From Flavobacteriaceae bacterium PS02334 (lineage in GTDB: Bacteria; Bacteroidota; Bacteroidia; Flavobacteriales; Flavobacteriaceae), in assembly GCA_029959295.1 (NCBI GenBank), contig JASCOH010000001.1:806001-870000 (forward strand): a stretch of DNA of 64,000 nucleotides, given 5' to 3'. Under the pieces are notes generated by a model, which saw nothing but the letters and a program-made list of their open reading frames with translations, did no database searches and was not told where the DNA came from. The position numbers and the translations under genes were made by a program. Below, one piece after another: positions 54,901-62,912 of the stretch (positions within the stretch are counted from its first letter, which is position 1; each line of letters starts with the position of its first letter).

Positions 54901-56424
54901 TTCTTTATAATTTCTGACTCTAATTCGATAATCGCCTGGCGAAATAGTTGCCGGAACGATAAATCCAAAGGTAGTTGAGGTAATACCAATTCCAGAATTA
55001 TAGACCGTTTCACCCGCATCATCAAAATCGCCATCCTTGTTCCAATCTACCCAGGCTTTTACTTTTGAAAGTCCGTTAGTTTCCACATATACATTCATTC
55101 CTTCTCCTTTCGCTTGGATGCTTTTAGTGTTAGCGGTAAAGTTTTGGTACCCCGTAGCTCCGTAAGAAGTACTCAGATTGCTTACATCGTTTAAAGTTCC
55201 TAAAAATCTAAAATTATTTATAAATAGCGTACTCGGAGTTGTAGTAGTCGAAGGCGTACAATAAGTGATCGCCGGAGTCGTGAGGCAGACTGTAAAAGCG
55301 CCTTGGTTTTCGCCCGATCCTGCGCTGTGAATTCTTACATAATATGTTGCTCCGTTTGTGAGCCCTGTGAATGTCCCCGTTTCTGCCGCGCTTCCTGTTG
55401 TTGCATTGACACATCCCATAGAAACCAAACTTGCGCAAGTGCCGCTATATCCCTGAAACACCACGTCAACCATTGTTGTAGGCGTAACTGTAATAACATG
55501 TGAAGCCTGAGTAGCCACAAAACTATACCAAACATCATCGTCAGCATTACCGGCACAAGCTGTTGCTCCTGCTGTTGCTCCCACACTCGTTCCATTAGTT
55601 GATGAAGTACAAGTTGTTCCCGGGTTTACCGTCAAAGCCGTAGCTCCTAAACAGGTATCATTTGAAGGAGCCGCAAATGCCGAATGCACCAAAGAAATAT
55701 TATCAACGGCTATCGGTGGCGAAGTTCCTGCACTTGCATTATTAGTCCATTCAAAAATCAATCGTATGCTAGAACCCGCATAACCTTCTGGAATTGAAAA
55801 AGTGGCTGTCGTCCAAGTTGCTTGCGCGCTGTAATTTGTACTCCCAACCTGTCGTGTTCCTCCCGGCAGGGCTGTCGTGTTTGCCGCAACTGCAGTTCCA
55901 TAAACTGGAACAGCTGCTGATGATGGCGCCACAAATATTCGCATTTTATCATTTGCTGTTTCTCCAACGCCAATCCAGCTAAAACTCAAGACAATATTAT
56001 TTTGCCCTGCCGGAATAGCAACCGTTCTATAAAGATGCGTTACTCTCGCAGTAGTCAAAGTATACGAATGAGGCGGTGGCGTTCCTGCTGTATTATTTGT
56101 AATGTAAGCTGCGCGTGTTCCTGTAAAACCTGCTGTCGCCCCTGTTCCCACAATCCATTGATTCTGAGTAGCCGTTCCAACTGAGGCTGACCAATTGTTA
56201 GTGGCTAATGTAGTTCCTGTTTCAAAACCACCATCACCAGTCGGCGAAATCAGGACAGTTTGAGAATAACCATCAAATGTGAATAGCAGGAAAACTAGAA
56301 TAATAAGTTTTACTTCTAAAACTCCTGATAAAAGGGCATTAATAATAGATTTTAAAAGTAATTTTTTTTTGCATATCAATAGATTCTCATTACTATTTGA
56401 TAAAGACTTGGAATTTTTTATCAT
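51985..56424 (-). CDS. T9SS type C protein with GEVED and choice-of-anchor domains
   Basis: A 1479-residue exported protein, paralogous to the C-terminal half of its giant neighbour. The N-terminus is odd: about 33 polar residues with an A9-encoded KKK precede the hydrophobic core KLIILVFLLFTFDGYSQ (about 39-55). Domains in order: MAM/lectin-like (about 56-250, GGFETG to AVDNISLV), pre-peptidase-like (255-385, DDVWYSFVATQ), GEVED (395-545, KAWVDWNKDGDFDDAGE, RYGEAEDYAF), Ig-like (550-640), anchor J-like (665-850), then the shared module from about 915 and a type C end (SESIVVEATD to FRKILY). It is likely a surface adhesin exported through T9SS. Confidence 0.87.
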   Translation of the reverse strand: MIKNSKSLSNSNENLLICKKKLLLKSIINALLSGVLEVKLIILVFLLFTFDGYSQTVLISPTGDGGFETGTTLATNNWSASVGTATQNQWIVGTGATAGFTGTRAAYITNNTAGTPPPHSYTLTTARVTHLYRTVAIPAGQNNIVLSFSWIGVGETANDKMRIFVAPSSAAVPVYGTAVAANTTALPGGTRQVGSTNYSAQATWTTATFSIPEGYAGSSIRLIFEWTNNASAGTSPPIAVDNISLVHSAFAAPSNDTCLGATALTVNPGTTCTSSTNGTSVGATAGATACAGNADDDVWYSFVATQASHVITVTPTTMVDVVFQGYSGTCASLVSMGCVNATTGSAAETGTFTGLTNGATYYVRIHSAGSGENQGAFTVCLTTPAITYCTPSTTTTPSTLFINNFRFLGTLNDVSNLSTSYGATGYQNFTANTKSIQAKGEGMNVYVETNGLSKVKAWVDWNKDGDFDDAGETVYNSGIGITSTTFGFIVPATISPGDYRIRVRNYKENVILTGDNYDHDFNSCEAFGGVILVSNRYGEAEDYAFTVVASCSALITGVTDGETCGNGPVTLSVTSSGGVTEYRWYTASTGGAPVATTTTGSWTTPTISTTTIYYVTAYNGCESLVRTPITAVRSPVPDMVFTPATPVVCGEDNIISLSIAGDIDEINLINEHFESGLGVFANQIYTSNPAVDAATSWQTRTSTYIPAGQVWFPAVSSAFGSNKFVMATSDVGNYTVNNGLVSPIVNSTGYLDLTLTFKMYYSHYLADGTDTANDYVAVDVSTDGGTNWTENIKYTSDVGIGTRFQNMSINLTAYINRANLRIRIRYYGVFRDGVAIDNVRLYGNKPLSTSFKFTSGTPLAVFTDALATISYNPVTMSATTVYIKPTLAQLENASFTITANATLSSGCIATKNVVVTNNTRIWSGASTNWNTAASWKPSGVPTASNCIIVVDNSIISGTSFEAYGRNLNVKSTGNLTVNPTNTLTITEAVKVDTGGNLILESTGSLVQVNNTTNTGNIKARVNAKPMRRYDYTYWSTPVASQMLSTLSPLTLADKYYSWNPTTQSWLLHASGNVSMANAKGYIVRAPQTFSITAPSVYSAEFSGVPNNGTVAINVLGNSSPVVANYQWNLIGNPYPSAISANSFLSNVSNTSAIDGTIYLWTHNTSPSRFIVGTGAINYSTYDYATYNLTGGVGVAAIDDPNDPTPSNNLNSTVPTGHIASGQAFFVRGLANLPVQFLNSMRVKGFNNEFFRTSENTEKSRLWLNLSDHQGAFNQMLVGYVQGATNGWDRGYDGELFSHNALSFYTVESDKKMTIQARDFPFDDADVVKIGYQSDVAGPLFISIDHVDEFFKNKSIYIKDNLLGTVHDLNESAYSFTTQMGTFNDRLEIVYRLETLGVDNPLLKSGTVLVYKKSESIVVEATDEVIHKLKVVDLQGRLLYSNDKVENDKAIINGLPSVDQVLIVQVTTQNGSQIFRKILY
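56362..56370 (-). other. A9 homopolymer near the start of the 1479-residue gene
   Basis: Nine T on the plus strand; in the coding strand AAAAAAAAA encodes Lys20-Lys22 ahead of the signal-peptide core. One base gained or lost would abolish translation of the rest. The frame is intact in this assembly. Confidence 0.8.
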
Positions 56425-56551
56425 AAGAAAAACATTTATATTCGCATAAAGTTAATTATTTAAATATAAATATTCTCATAATGAGATTATAAAATTAATA
56501 AACTACTAAATTTTAACTATTTTAAAAATAAAAATCTCAATTTATCCACTT

Positions 56552-56592
56552 TTAAAAAATAAGAGCGATACTCAAAATAGAGAATCGCTCTT
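56552..56592 (-). terminator. Rho-independent terminator after the AarF kinase gene
   Basis: A perfect 9-bp stem AAGAGCGAT/ATCGCTCTT around a 14-base loop, followed on the minus strand by a T6 run. Confidence 0.78.
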
Positions 56593-56622
56593 ACCAACCT
56601 TAACCAACCAATTAAATCACTA

Positions 56623-57933
56623 TTATTTCATGTAAATCTTATAGTTTTCTGTATCAATTCTAGCTTTTAAGTCATGCAACAAACTGTATAATCCGAAAAA
56701 GGTTCTATTTATATATAAAAAATGCTTCGAGCCTCTATTGCCGTTCATCTTTCTCAATTGCGAATCTTTGCTGAAATCTTCACTCAACTTAGCCATTTCC
56801 AAGAAAAATTTCTCATCTGAAAAATCAAAAAAGTCAGTCTGGAAAGGCTTTGTAAACAATTTCAATACTTGTGAAAACAATTCAGAAAAATATTCAATTT
56901 CTTTGTCGCTGTCGTCAAGACGCAAGATTTCAAGCTCATATAACTTTTCTTTAAAAATCACCGGATTGTCAATAATTTCAGGCCTTGCCAATTCAAAATA
57001 AGGAACATAAAAATCTTCAGGAACGTGTTTTATACAGCCGAAATCAATGGCAATCAAATTACCTTCCTTATCAATTAAAAAATTCCCAGGATGCGGATCA
57101 GCATGAACCTGCTTCAATTGGTGCATCTGAAACATATAAAAATCCCAAAGCGCCTGTCCAATTTTATCACCTAATTCCCTGTCTTGGTTGTGAGCCGTGA
57201 ATTCTGATAAATGCTCTCCTTCCATCCAATCCATTGAAATAATTTTCTTTGAAGAAAGTTCAGGATAATATTTTGGGAATCTCAAATTTCTAATCGCTTC
57301 ACAAGCTTTTGCAATTGAAACGCCTTGTCTTAATTCTAATTCATAATCTGTTTCTTCCAGCAATTTATTCTCCACTTCCTTAAAATAACGTTCAGAATCT
57401 TTTCCTTGTAGGTTGAACATTTTTGTTGCAAATGGTTTTACAATTGCCAAATCTGAACTGATACTTTCAGCAACTCCAGGATATTGAATTTTTACAGCCA
57501 AACTTTTTCCGTCTTTTGAAGCTCTGTGAACCTGGCCGATGCTTGCGGCATGCATAGAATCTGGCGTGAAAGTGTCATATAATTCTTCTGGAAACATTCC
57601 CAGATATTTCTTGAAAGTCTTTCTCACCAAAGGCGCTGACAATGGCGGTACAGAAAATTGTGCCAGAGAAAATTTTTCTACATAAGCTCTTGGCATAATA
57701 TTTTTGTCCATGCTCAGCATCTGTGCCACTTTCAAGGCGCTTCCTTTCAGGTTTTTTAGTCCGTCATAGATATCTTCTGCATTATTTTCGTTCAGTTTTT
57801 CTTTTGTCAATGACGGATTTACCATCTTTTCGCCATAATAGGCAATATAATTTCCGCCGACTTTAAATCCGGTTTTTACTAATTGTCCGGCGCGTTCAAT
57901 TTTATTTACTGGTATTTTATCTAAAGTTTTCAT
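56623..57933 (-). CDS. AarF/ABC1/UbiB-family atypical kinase
   Basis: A 436-residue protein of the UbiB/ABC1 family. It shows the family's KGSALKVAQMLSMD (the KxGQ-like segment), AASIGQVHRA (Ala-rich nucleotide loop), AVKIQYPG with the invariant Lys, HADPHPGNFLID and IAIDFGCIKHV (the metal-binding Asp). Members bind or hydrolyse ATP to support ubiquinone/menaquinone or lipid metabolism; some are not real protein kinases. Bacteroidota make menaquinone, but this gene's substrate is unknown. It follows a TetR-like gene by 37 bp, so the two are probably one operon. Confidence 0.9.
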   Translation of the reverse strand: MKTLDKIPVNKIERAGQLVKTGFKVGGNYIAYYGEKMVNPSLTKEKLNENNAEDIYDGLKNLKGSALKVAQMLSMDKNIMPRAYVEKFSLAQFSVPPLSAPLVRKTFKKYLGMFPEELYDTFTPDSMHAASIGQVHRASKDGKSLAVKIQYPGVAESISSDLAIVKPFATKMFNLQGKDSERYFKEVENKLLEETDYELELRQGVSIAKACEAIRNLRFPKYYPELSSKKIISMDWMEGEHLSEFTAHNQDRELGDKIGQALWDFYMFQMHQLKQVHADPHPGNFLIDKEGNLIAIDFGCIKHVPEDFYVPYFELARPEIIDNPVIFKEKLYELEILRLDDSDKEIEYFSELFSQVLKLFTKPFQTDFFDFSDEKFFLEMAKLSEDFSKDSQLRKMNGNRGSKHFLYINRTFFGLYSLLHDLKARIDTENYKIYMK

Positions 57934-57970
57934 TCTTCTGTTTTAAATTATTTGGCATGCAATTTTTGGA

Positions 57971-58639
57971 TTAGGCTCTTTCTTTCCAGATGAATTTTCC
58001 TAGATCGAATAAGCTTTCCAAAGGAGTTGTATCTAAAATATCAAACGTCGCTTTGACAGCTTTTTCAATCATAATGTCTGTTTTTTCAAAGCTTTTTGAA
58101 GTATCGTCTACCCAAAATTTCAATATGAACAAGAACTGAAGCCAAGCACCTTCTGAAAAAACAGGCCTCGTTATTTTTGTGACCTTGCTGATTTTTTCTG
58201 GTTCATTCGACTTAATCATATTTACGATATAATCCTTGAATTGGTTGCGCAATTCTTTTAGTTGCTGCAGATTTTTTAAGCCTTCCTTGTTATCTTTCAA
58301 GGCATAATAAACATAAGTTCTATTCAAGTTCAGAATTTCGAAAAACGTAAAATATAAGGACAGTAATTTATTTCTATTTTCATAGCCAGCATAATTCACG
58401 TCAGCATGAAGCGTGTTGATTGTGTTTTCAAAAAACTTTACCCAAATTGCTTGTTTTACCGCATCTAGCGAACTGAAAAAAGAATAAAAATCGGCTTCTT
58501 CAAAATTGTTTTCCTTACAGAAAAGATAAACATTTTTAGGCGCTTCATTCTTTTCTAAAACGCTATTCATATAAAGACTAACTATTTGATTATCATCAAT
58601 AAGCTGTTGTTTTGACTTTGGATTTTTTGCAGTTGCCAT
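57971..58639 (-). CDS. TetR-family-like regulator (divergent)
   Basis: A 222-residue all-helical protein. The N-terminal ~50 residues (NVYLFCKENNFEEADFYSFF, SSLDAVKQAIW) align in layout with the TetR helix-turn-helix, and the rest with a TetR C-terminal dimerisation domain, but the DNA-binding core is poorly conserved. It was assigned by layout and by its fixed neighbour: TetR-like genes next to AarF kinases are common in Flavobacteria. It may regulate the downstream kinase gene. An alternative is a non-DNA-binding partner of the kinase. Confidence 0.65.
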   Translation of the reverse strand: MATAKNPKSKQQLIDDNQIVSLYMNSVLEKNEAPKNVYLFCKENNFEEADFYSFFSSLDAVKQAIWVKFFENTINTLHADVNYAGYENRNKLLSLYFTFFEILNLNRTYVYYALKDNKEGLKNLQQLKELRNQFKDYIVNMIKSNEPEKISKVTKITRPVFSEGAWLQFLFILKFWVDDTSKSFEKTDIMIEKAVKATFDILDTTPLESLFDLGKFIWKERA

Positions 58640-58761
58640 AATTGGAATATTTTAAAATTCTTACTGTAAAGGTACGTTTCAAATATTTCTGAAACATATA
58701 AACCAATGTTAAATATCTTTCAAAAAAAATGAATCAAAAGACTAACGATTAAATTGTTGCA

Positions 58762-58796
58762 TAAAAAAAAGGCCGTCTTTTCAGACAGCCTTTTTT
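58762..58796 (-). terminator. Rho-independent terminator after the lipoprotein pair
   Basis: GGCTGTCT/AGACGGCC stem (one G-U on the minus strand) with a 4-base loop and a T8 run. Confidence 0.82.
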
Positions 58797-58815
58797 ATAT
58801 TTCTAAAGAAACAAA

Positions 58816-59514
58816 TTATTTTTTGTTCGCTTCTTTTTGAGCATCTTGAACCATTTTCTCATTTGCAGTAATCGCAAATTCTACACGGCGGTTTTGAGAT
58901 CTGCCTTCAACTGTTTCATTTGAAGCAATCGGATCAGCAATTCCTAAACCTGTAGTTTTAAATCTTGAAGAAGAAAGACCTTTGCTAGCCAAATAAGTTT
59001 TTACAGCATCAGCTCTTTGTCCTGACAGAGTCAAGTTATATTCAGGTTTTCCAGTATTATCTGTGTAACCATAAATTTGGATATCAGTATCTGGATATTG
59101 GTTGAAAACAGTAACCAATTTATCAAGATTTGCTTTTGCAGCAGCAGTCAAAGTTGATTTGTTTGTATCAAAACGCACTGCATTTTCATTCAAAGTCAAT
59201 TTGATTCCTTCTCCAACTCTTTCTACTTCAGCACCTGGAAGCGCGTTGTCGATTTCTCTTGCTTGTTTGTCCATTTTGTTACCAATTACACCACCGGCAA
59301 CTCCACCAACAACACCTCCGATAACAGCTCCAAGGGCAGTATTTCCGCCTTTTCCGAGGTTATTTCCAAGAATTCCGCCGATTACAGCTCCTGCTGCAAC
59401 ACCAATTCCTGCTCCTTTTTGTGTGTTATTTGTATTTTTTACAGATTCACAACTTGTGAAAATTGAACCTAATGCGAACATTGCCGCTATTGAATATATT
59501 CCTAATTTTTTCAT
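58816..59514 (-). CDS. OmpA-family lipoprotein with glycine-zipper segment
   Basis: A 232-residue outer-membrane lipoprotein. The lipobox places Cys22 (GSIFTSC) as lipid site. Residues 35-90 are a glycine-zipper-like region (GAGIGVAAGAVIGGILG, GGVVGGVAGGVIGN), followed by an OmpA-like peptidoglycan-binding domain (about 105-225: IYGYTDNTGKPEYNLTLSGQ, RADAVKTYL, and the Arg in NRRVEF). It should link the outer membrane to the wall, as in other OmpA-domain lipoproteins. It ends the operon begun by the lipocalin-like lipoprotein, 17 bp upstream. Confidence 0.92.
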   Translation of the reverse strand: MKKLGIYSIAAMFALGSIFTSCESVKNTNNTQKGAGIGVAAGAVIGGILGNNLGKGGNTALGAVIGGVVGGVAGGVIGNKMDKQAREIDNALPGAEVERVGEGIKLTLNENAVRFDTNKSTLTAAAKANLDKLVTVFNQYPDTDIQIYGYTDNTGKPEYNLTLSGQRADAVKTYLASKGLSSSRFKTTGLGIADPIASNETVEGRSQNRRVEFAITANEKMVQDAQKEANKK

Positions 59515-59531
59515 CTTGATTATTTATTTGG

Positions 59532-60008
59532 TTAGTTTACTCTTGTGAATTGATATATAACGTCAGTCATTTTTCCGCCAACGTCGATTTTGTCAACTAA
59601 TTGAAAAGAACTTTCCGTTGCGTTTGCTACATTTAAGATGTAACCGTCTCTAACTTTTTTCGCTTTTTCTCCAGCATCTAATACTTTAAGAACAAATTGC
59701 CCGTCTTTGTTCACAAACCAAGTGATTGCTGAACTGAATGCAGGACATCCTGATTTTGTCAGAGCCATTTCTCCTTTGTTGTTGTTAGACACAAATTTCC
59801 ATGTACTTCCTACGAAACATTGAGAATCTGCCAATTGAAAAGCATTTACTTTAATGTATTCAGAGCCTGGATAATCTACAGAGCTTACGACATAATTTCC
59901 TTTGATCAAACGCTCGGTTTTGTTGTCAAGTTTTGTGTTTGTTACCGACGTAGATTTGCAGGAAAACAACAGTACTGCAAACATACTTAATAAGATTAAT
60001 TTTTTCAT
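59532..60008 (-). CDS. Lipocalin-like lipoprotein
   Basis: A 158-residue lipoprotein with lipobox Cys17 (AVLLFSC). The rest is a beta-rich domain (GNYVVSSVDYPG, GSTWKFVSNNNKGEMAL, YQFTRV at the end) of the type annotated as lipocalin family in Flavobacteria. Ligand is unknown. A -7 box stands upstream and the OmpA-type gene is 17 bp downstream, so the two are co-transcribed. The lipocalin call is moderate; the lipoprotein call is strong. Confidence 0.82.
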   Translation of the reverse strand: MKKLILLSMFAVLLFSCKSTSVTNTKLDNKTERLIKGNYVVSSVDYPGSEYIKVNAFQLADSQCFVGSTWKFVSNNNKGEMALTKSGCPAFSSAITWFVNKDGQFVLKVLDAGEKAKKVRDGYILNVANATESSFQLVDKIDVGGKMTDVIYQFTRVN

Positions 60009-60037
60009 AGTTGGTATTTTTTAATATTTATTACATA

Positions 60038-60045
60038 CAAATATA
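60038..60045 (-). promoter_or_regulatory. -7 promoter element for the lipoprotein pair
   Basis: TATATTTG on the minus strand fits TAnnTTTG and lies about 30 bp before the ATG at 60008. Confidence 0.55.
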
Positions 60046-60192
60046 CAACGCCAATGTTTTCATATGTTAAAATTAATAGCTTTATTATCTTAAAATTAAC
60101 AATTCAGCCAATTTGTCATTTTCATATTCTTTGGTATTCTATTTGAAAACACTAATCTCGAAAATAATTAACATTAATACTATCAATAGATT

Positions 60193-62094
60193 ATGACAAC
60201 AGGAAAGATCAATGTATCCGTAGAGAACATTTTCCCGCTTATCAAGAAATTTTTATACAGCGACCACGAAATTTTCTTGCGTGAATTAGTTTCAAATGCC
60301 ACAGATGCAACACTGAAATTGAAGCATTTAGCAAATATTGGCGAAGCAAAAGTAGAATATGGAAATCCGATTATCGAAGTAAAAATCGATAAAGAAGGAA
60401 AGAAATTGCACATTATCGACCAAGGTTTGGGTATGACAGCAGACGAAGTTGAAAAATACATCAACCAAGTTGCTTTTTCTGGAGCTGAAGAATTTCTTGA
60501 AAAGTATAAAGATTCTGCCAAAGATTCAGGAATTATCGGACATTTTGGTTTAGGATTTTATTCTGCATTTATGGTGGCAGAAAAAGTAGAAATCATTACA
60601 AAATCATTTAAAGACGAACCTGCAGCGCATTGGACTTGTGACGGAAGCCCTGAATTTACATTAGAACCTTCTGACAAAACTTCCCGCGGAACAGAAATCA
60701 TCCTTCATGTTGCTGAAGATTCTCTAGAATTTTTAGAAGAAGGAAAAATTGCTGGATTGCTTCAGAAATACAATAAATTCATGCCGGTGCCAATTAAATT
60801 TGGAACCAGAACTGAAAAAATCGAGCAGAAAAAAGGAGAATTTGTTGAATCAGAAGATAAAGACGAAACTTTCAAATCGGTGGAAGTTGACAATATCATC
60901 AACAATCCAAATCCGGCTTGGACAAAACAGCCTACTGAATTATCTGAGGAAGATTATAAAGATTTCTACAGAGAATTGTACCCGATGCAATTTGAAGAAC
61001 CGCTTTTCAACATCCATTTGAATGTAGATTATCCGTTCAACTTGACCGGAATTTTGTATTTCCCAAAAATGACTGGCGATTTGCAAATCCAGAAAGATAA
61101 AATTCAATTGTACCAAAATCAGGTTTATGTAACTGACAATGTGGAAGGAATTGTTCCTGAATTTTTGACAATGCTGAAAGGTGTTATCGATTCTCCAGAT
61201 ATTCCGTTGAACGTTTCCCGTTCTTATTTGCAAGCTGACGGCGCTGTGAAAAAAATCTCGAATTATATCACGCGTAAAGTTGCTGACAAACTAAAATCTT
61301 TGTTTTCTGAAAACCGTGAAGATTTTGAGAAAAAATGGAACGACATTAAAATTGTCTTGGAATATGGAATGCTTTCTGAGCCTAAGTTTTATGAAAAAGC
61401 AGGCGCATTTACGTTATATCCAACAGTTGACTACCAATATTTCACGCTTGACGAACTGAAAGAAAAAATTAAAGACAACCAAACTGACAAAGACGGAAAA
61501 TTGGTGGTTTTATATGCTTCAAACAAAGACGCACAGCACAGTTATATTGAAGAAGCGAAAACAAAAGGATATGAAGTCTTGATTTTAGATTCGCCGATTA
61601 TCTCGCATTTGATTCAAAAATTAGAAGCTGATAACGAGAATTTGACTTTCACTCGCGTGGATTCTGACCACATCAACAACTTGATCAAAAAAGACGAAGA
61701 AACGATTTCTAAACTTTCTGATGAAGAAAAAGAAAAGCTGAAAACCGAATTGGAAACTATTATTTCTGATAAAAAATATGCTGTACAATTGGAAGCTTTA
61801 GACAGCCAATCGGCTCCGTTTTCAATCACACAGCCAGAGTTTTTGCGCCGTATGAAAGAAATGAGCCAAACTGGCGGTGGTGGAATGTTTGGGATGGGAA
61901 ATATGCCTGAAATGTATAATTTAGTCGTAAACACCAACCACGAATTAGCTTCAAGCATTTTAAATTCTACAGATAAATCACACCAGCAAGCTTTGGTAAA
62001 ACAGGCTTTAGACTTGGCAAAATTATCTCAAAACCTTTTGAAAGGCGAAGAATTGACCGCTTTTGTGAAAAGAAGCTATGAATTGATTAAATAG
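60193..62094 (+). CDS. htpG: Molecular chaperone HtpG (Hsp90)
   Basis: A 633-residue cytoplasmic Hsp90 that helps client proteins fold, mainly under stress. The N-terminal GHKL ATPase has LIKKFLYSDHEIFLRELVSN (catalytic Glu), IIDQGLGMTADE, and IIGHFGLGFYSAF. The middle domain has LPLNVSRSYLQAD-type sequence (IPLNVSRSYLQADG), and the C-terminal dimerisation domain ends about 515-633. Length is normal. It stands alone with its own terminator; I found no clear -7 box. Confidence 0.97.
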   Translation: MTTGKINVSVENIFPLIKKFLYSDHEIFLRELVSNATDATLKLKHLANIGEAKVEYGNPIIEVKIDKEGKKLHIIDQGLGMTADEVEKYINQVAFSGAEEFLEKYKDSAKDSGIIGHFGLGFYSAFMVAEKVEIITKSFKDEPAAHWTCDGSPEFTLEPSDKTSRGTEIILHVAEDSLEFLEEGKIAGLLQKYNKFMPVPIKFGTRTEKIEQKKGEFVESEDKDETFKSVEVDNIINNPNPAWTKQPTELSEEDYKDFYRELYPMQFEEPLFNIHLNVDYPFNLTGILYFPKMTGDLQIQKDKIQLYQNQVYVTDNVEGIVPEFLTMLKGVIDSPDIPLNVSRSYLQADGAVKKISNYITRKVADKLKSLFSENREDFEKKWNDIKIVLEYGMLSEPKFYEKAGAFTLYPTVDYQYFTLDELKEKIKDNQTDKDGKLVVLYASNKDAQHSYIEEAKTKGYEVLILDSPIISHLIQKLEADNENLTFTRVDSDHINNLIKKDEETISKLSDEEKEKLKTELETIISDKKYAVQLEALDSQSAPFSITQPEFLRRMKEMSQTGGGGMFGMGNMPEMYNLVVNTNHELASSILNSTDKSHQQALVKQALDLAKLSQNLLKGEELTAFVKRSYELIK

Positions 62095-62128
62095 TTTAAT
62101 CGGTTATTTGCTTAACCGTTTGATTGTA

Positions 62129-62161
62129 AAAACCTGCGAGTTCTACTTGCAGGTTTTTTTT
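62129..62161 (+). terminator. Rho-independent terminator after htpG
   Basis: AACCTGCGAG pairs with CTTGCAGGTT (one G-U) around a 5-base loop and is followed by a T8 run. Confidence 0.88.
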
Positions 62162-62238
62162 ATGGAAATTAAATTCGTGGCTTAAAAACTTGCATATTAA
62201 ATCTGTTTGTCGAAATTTGGTTTAAAAAAATATTCCAA

Positions 62239-62634
62239 ATGACTTTAAGTATCGAAACTCCGGCATTTTTATTTTCTGCAACTTCGTTGATATTATTGGC
62301 TTACACCAATCGATTTTTGACGATCGCAACCATTATCCGTGGCTTGAAAAATACTTATGATGAAAAAGAAAATATTTCTATTCTAGACCAAATCAAAAAC
62401 CTGAACCTTCGGTTGACGCTTATTCGATACATGCAACTTTTTGGAGTCTTGAGCTTGTTTTTATCTGTTTTTGCGATGTTCTTATTGTTTCTAGAGCACC
62501 AGCTTTTCAGCATCTACTTATTCGGATTAAGCCTTTTGTGCTTATTGATTTCCTTAGGAATTTCTTTTTGGGAAATCAGCATCTCTGTCCAAGCACTTCG
62601 AATGCACTTGAAAGATTTGATTGATAAAAAATAA
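62239..62634 (+). CDS. DUF2721 domain-containing membrane protein
   Basis: A 131-residue integral membrane protein with three hydrophobic segments (about 8-24, 65-86 and 90-110). The start ETPAFLFSATSLILLAYTNR and the following FLTIATIIRGL match the DUF2721 family, whose function is not known. It lies downstream of the htpG terminator and is convergent with the PID-CTERM gene, sharing a terminator at 62650-62682. Confidence 0.85.
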   Translation: MTLSIETPAFLFSATSLILLAYTNRFLTIATIIRGLKNTYDEKENISILDQIKNLNLRLTLIRYMQLFGVLSLFLSVFAMFLLFLEHQLFSIYLFGLSLLCLLISLGISFWEISISVQALRMHLKDLIDKK

Positions 62635-62649
62635 TTAGAAATTTGGCAT

Positions 62650-62682
62650 AAAAAAAGCCCCTTCGTTTGAAGAGGCTTTTTT
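62650..62682. terminator. Terminator between convergent genes
   Basis: AAAAAAGCCCCTTC and GAAGAGGCTTTTTT form a stem; the one mismatch becomes a G-U on the minus strand. T runs lie on both sides, so it may act in both directions. Confidence 0.8.
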
Positions 62683-62693
62683 GTTTCTGAAAA

Positions 62694-62906
62694 TTATGCA
62701 TTCTCAGATTTTCTCAATTTGCGTATACCTAATAAAGATCCTGCAACCAGTCCGGTGATGACAAATCCGTCAATCGGCACAGTTGGTTCATCATTCACAT
62801 CGTCTGGAGCCTCATCAATTTGTGCCGAAGCAAAAGTGGTTGATAAGATGAGGAAAAGAGATGCGAGAAACAGTTTGCTTTTTAGGCTATGGGAAATACT
62901 ATTCAT
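62694..62906 (-). CDS. PID-CTERM-like mini-protein
   Basis: A 70-residue protein with a signal peptide (about 1-29, LASLFLILSTTFASAQ), a short acidic linker and a C-terminal tail: TVPIDG, then a hydrophobic stretch (FVITGLVAGSLLGI), then basic RKLRKSENA. This Pro-Ile-Asp / membrane helix / basic layout is that of the Bacteroidota PID-CTERM sorting signal. Almost nothing lies between the two signals, so the mature product would be a tiny surface or membrane peptide. It starts 6 bp after the stop of the partial T9SS gene, so the two are one operon. Confidence 0.75.
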   Translation of the reverse strand: MNSISHSLKSKLFLASLFLILSTTFASAQIDEAPDDVNDEPTVPIDGFVITGLVAGSLLGIRKLRKSENA

Positions 62907-62912
62907 TGATTT

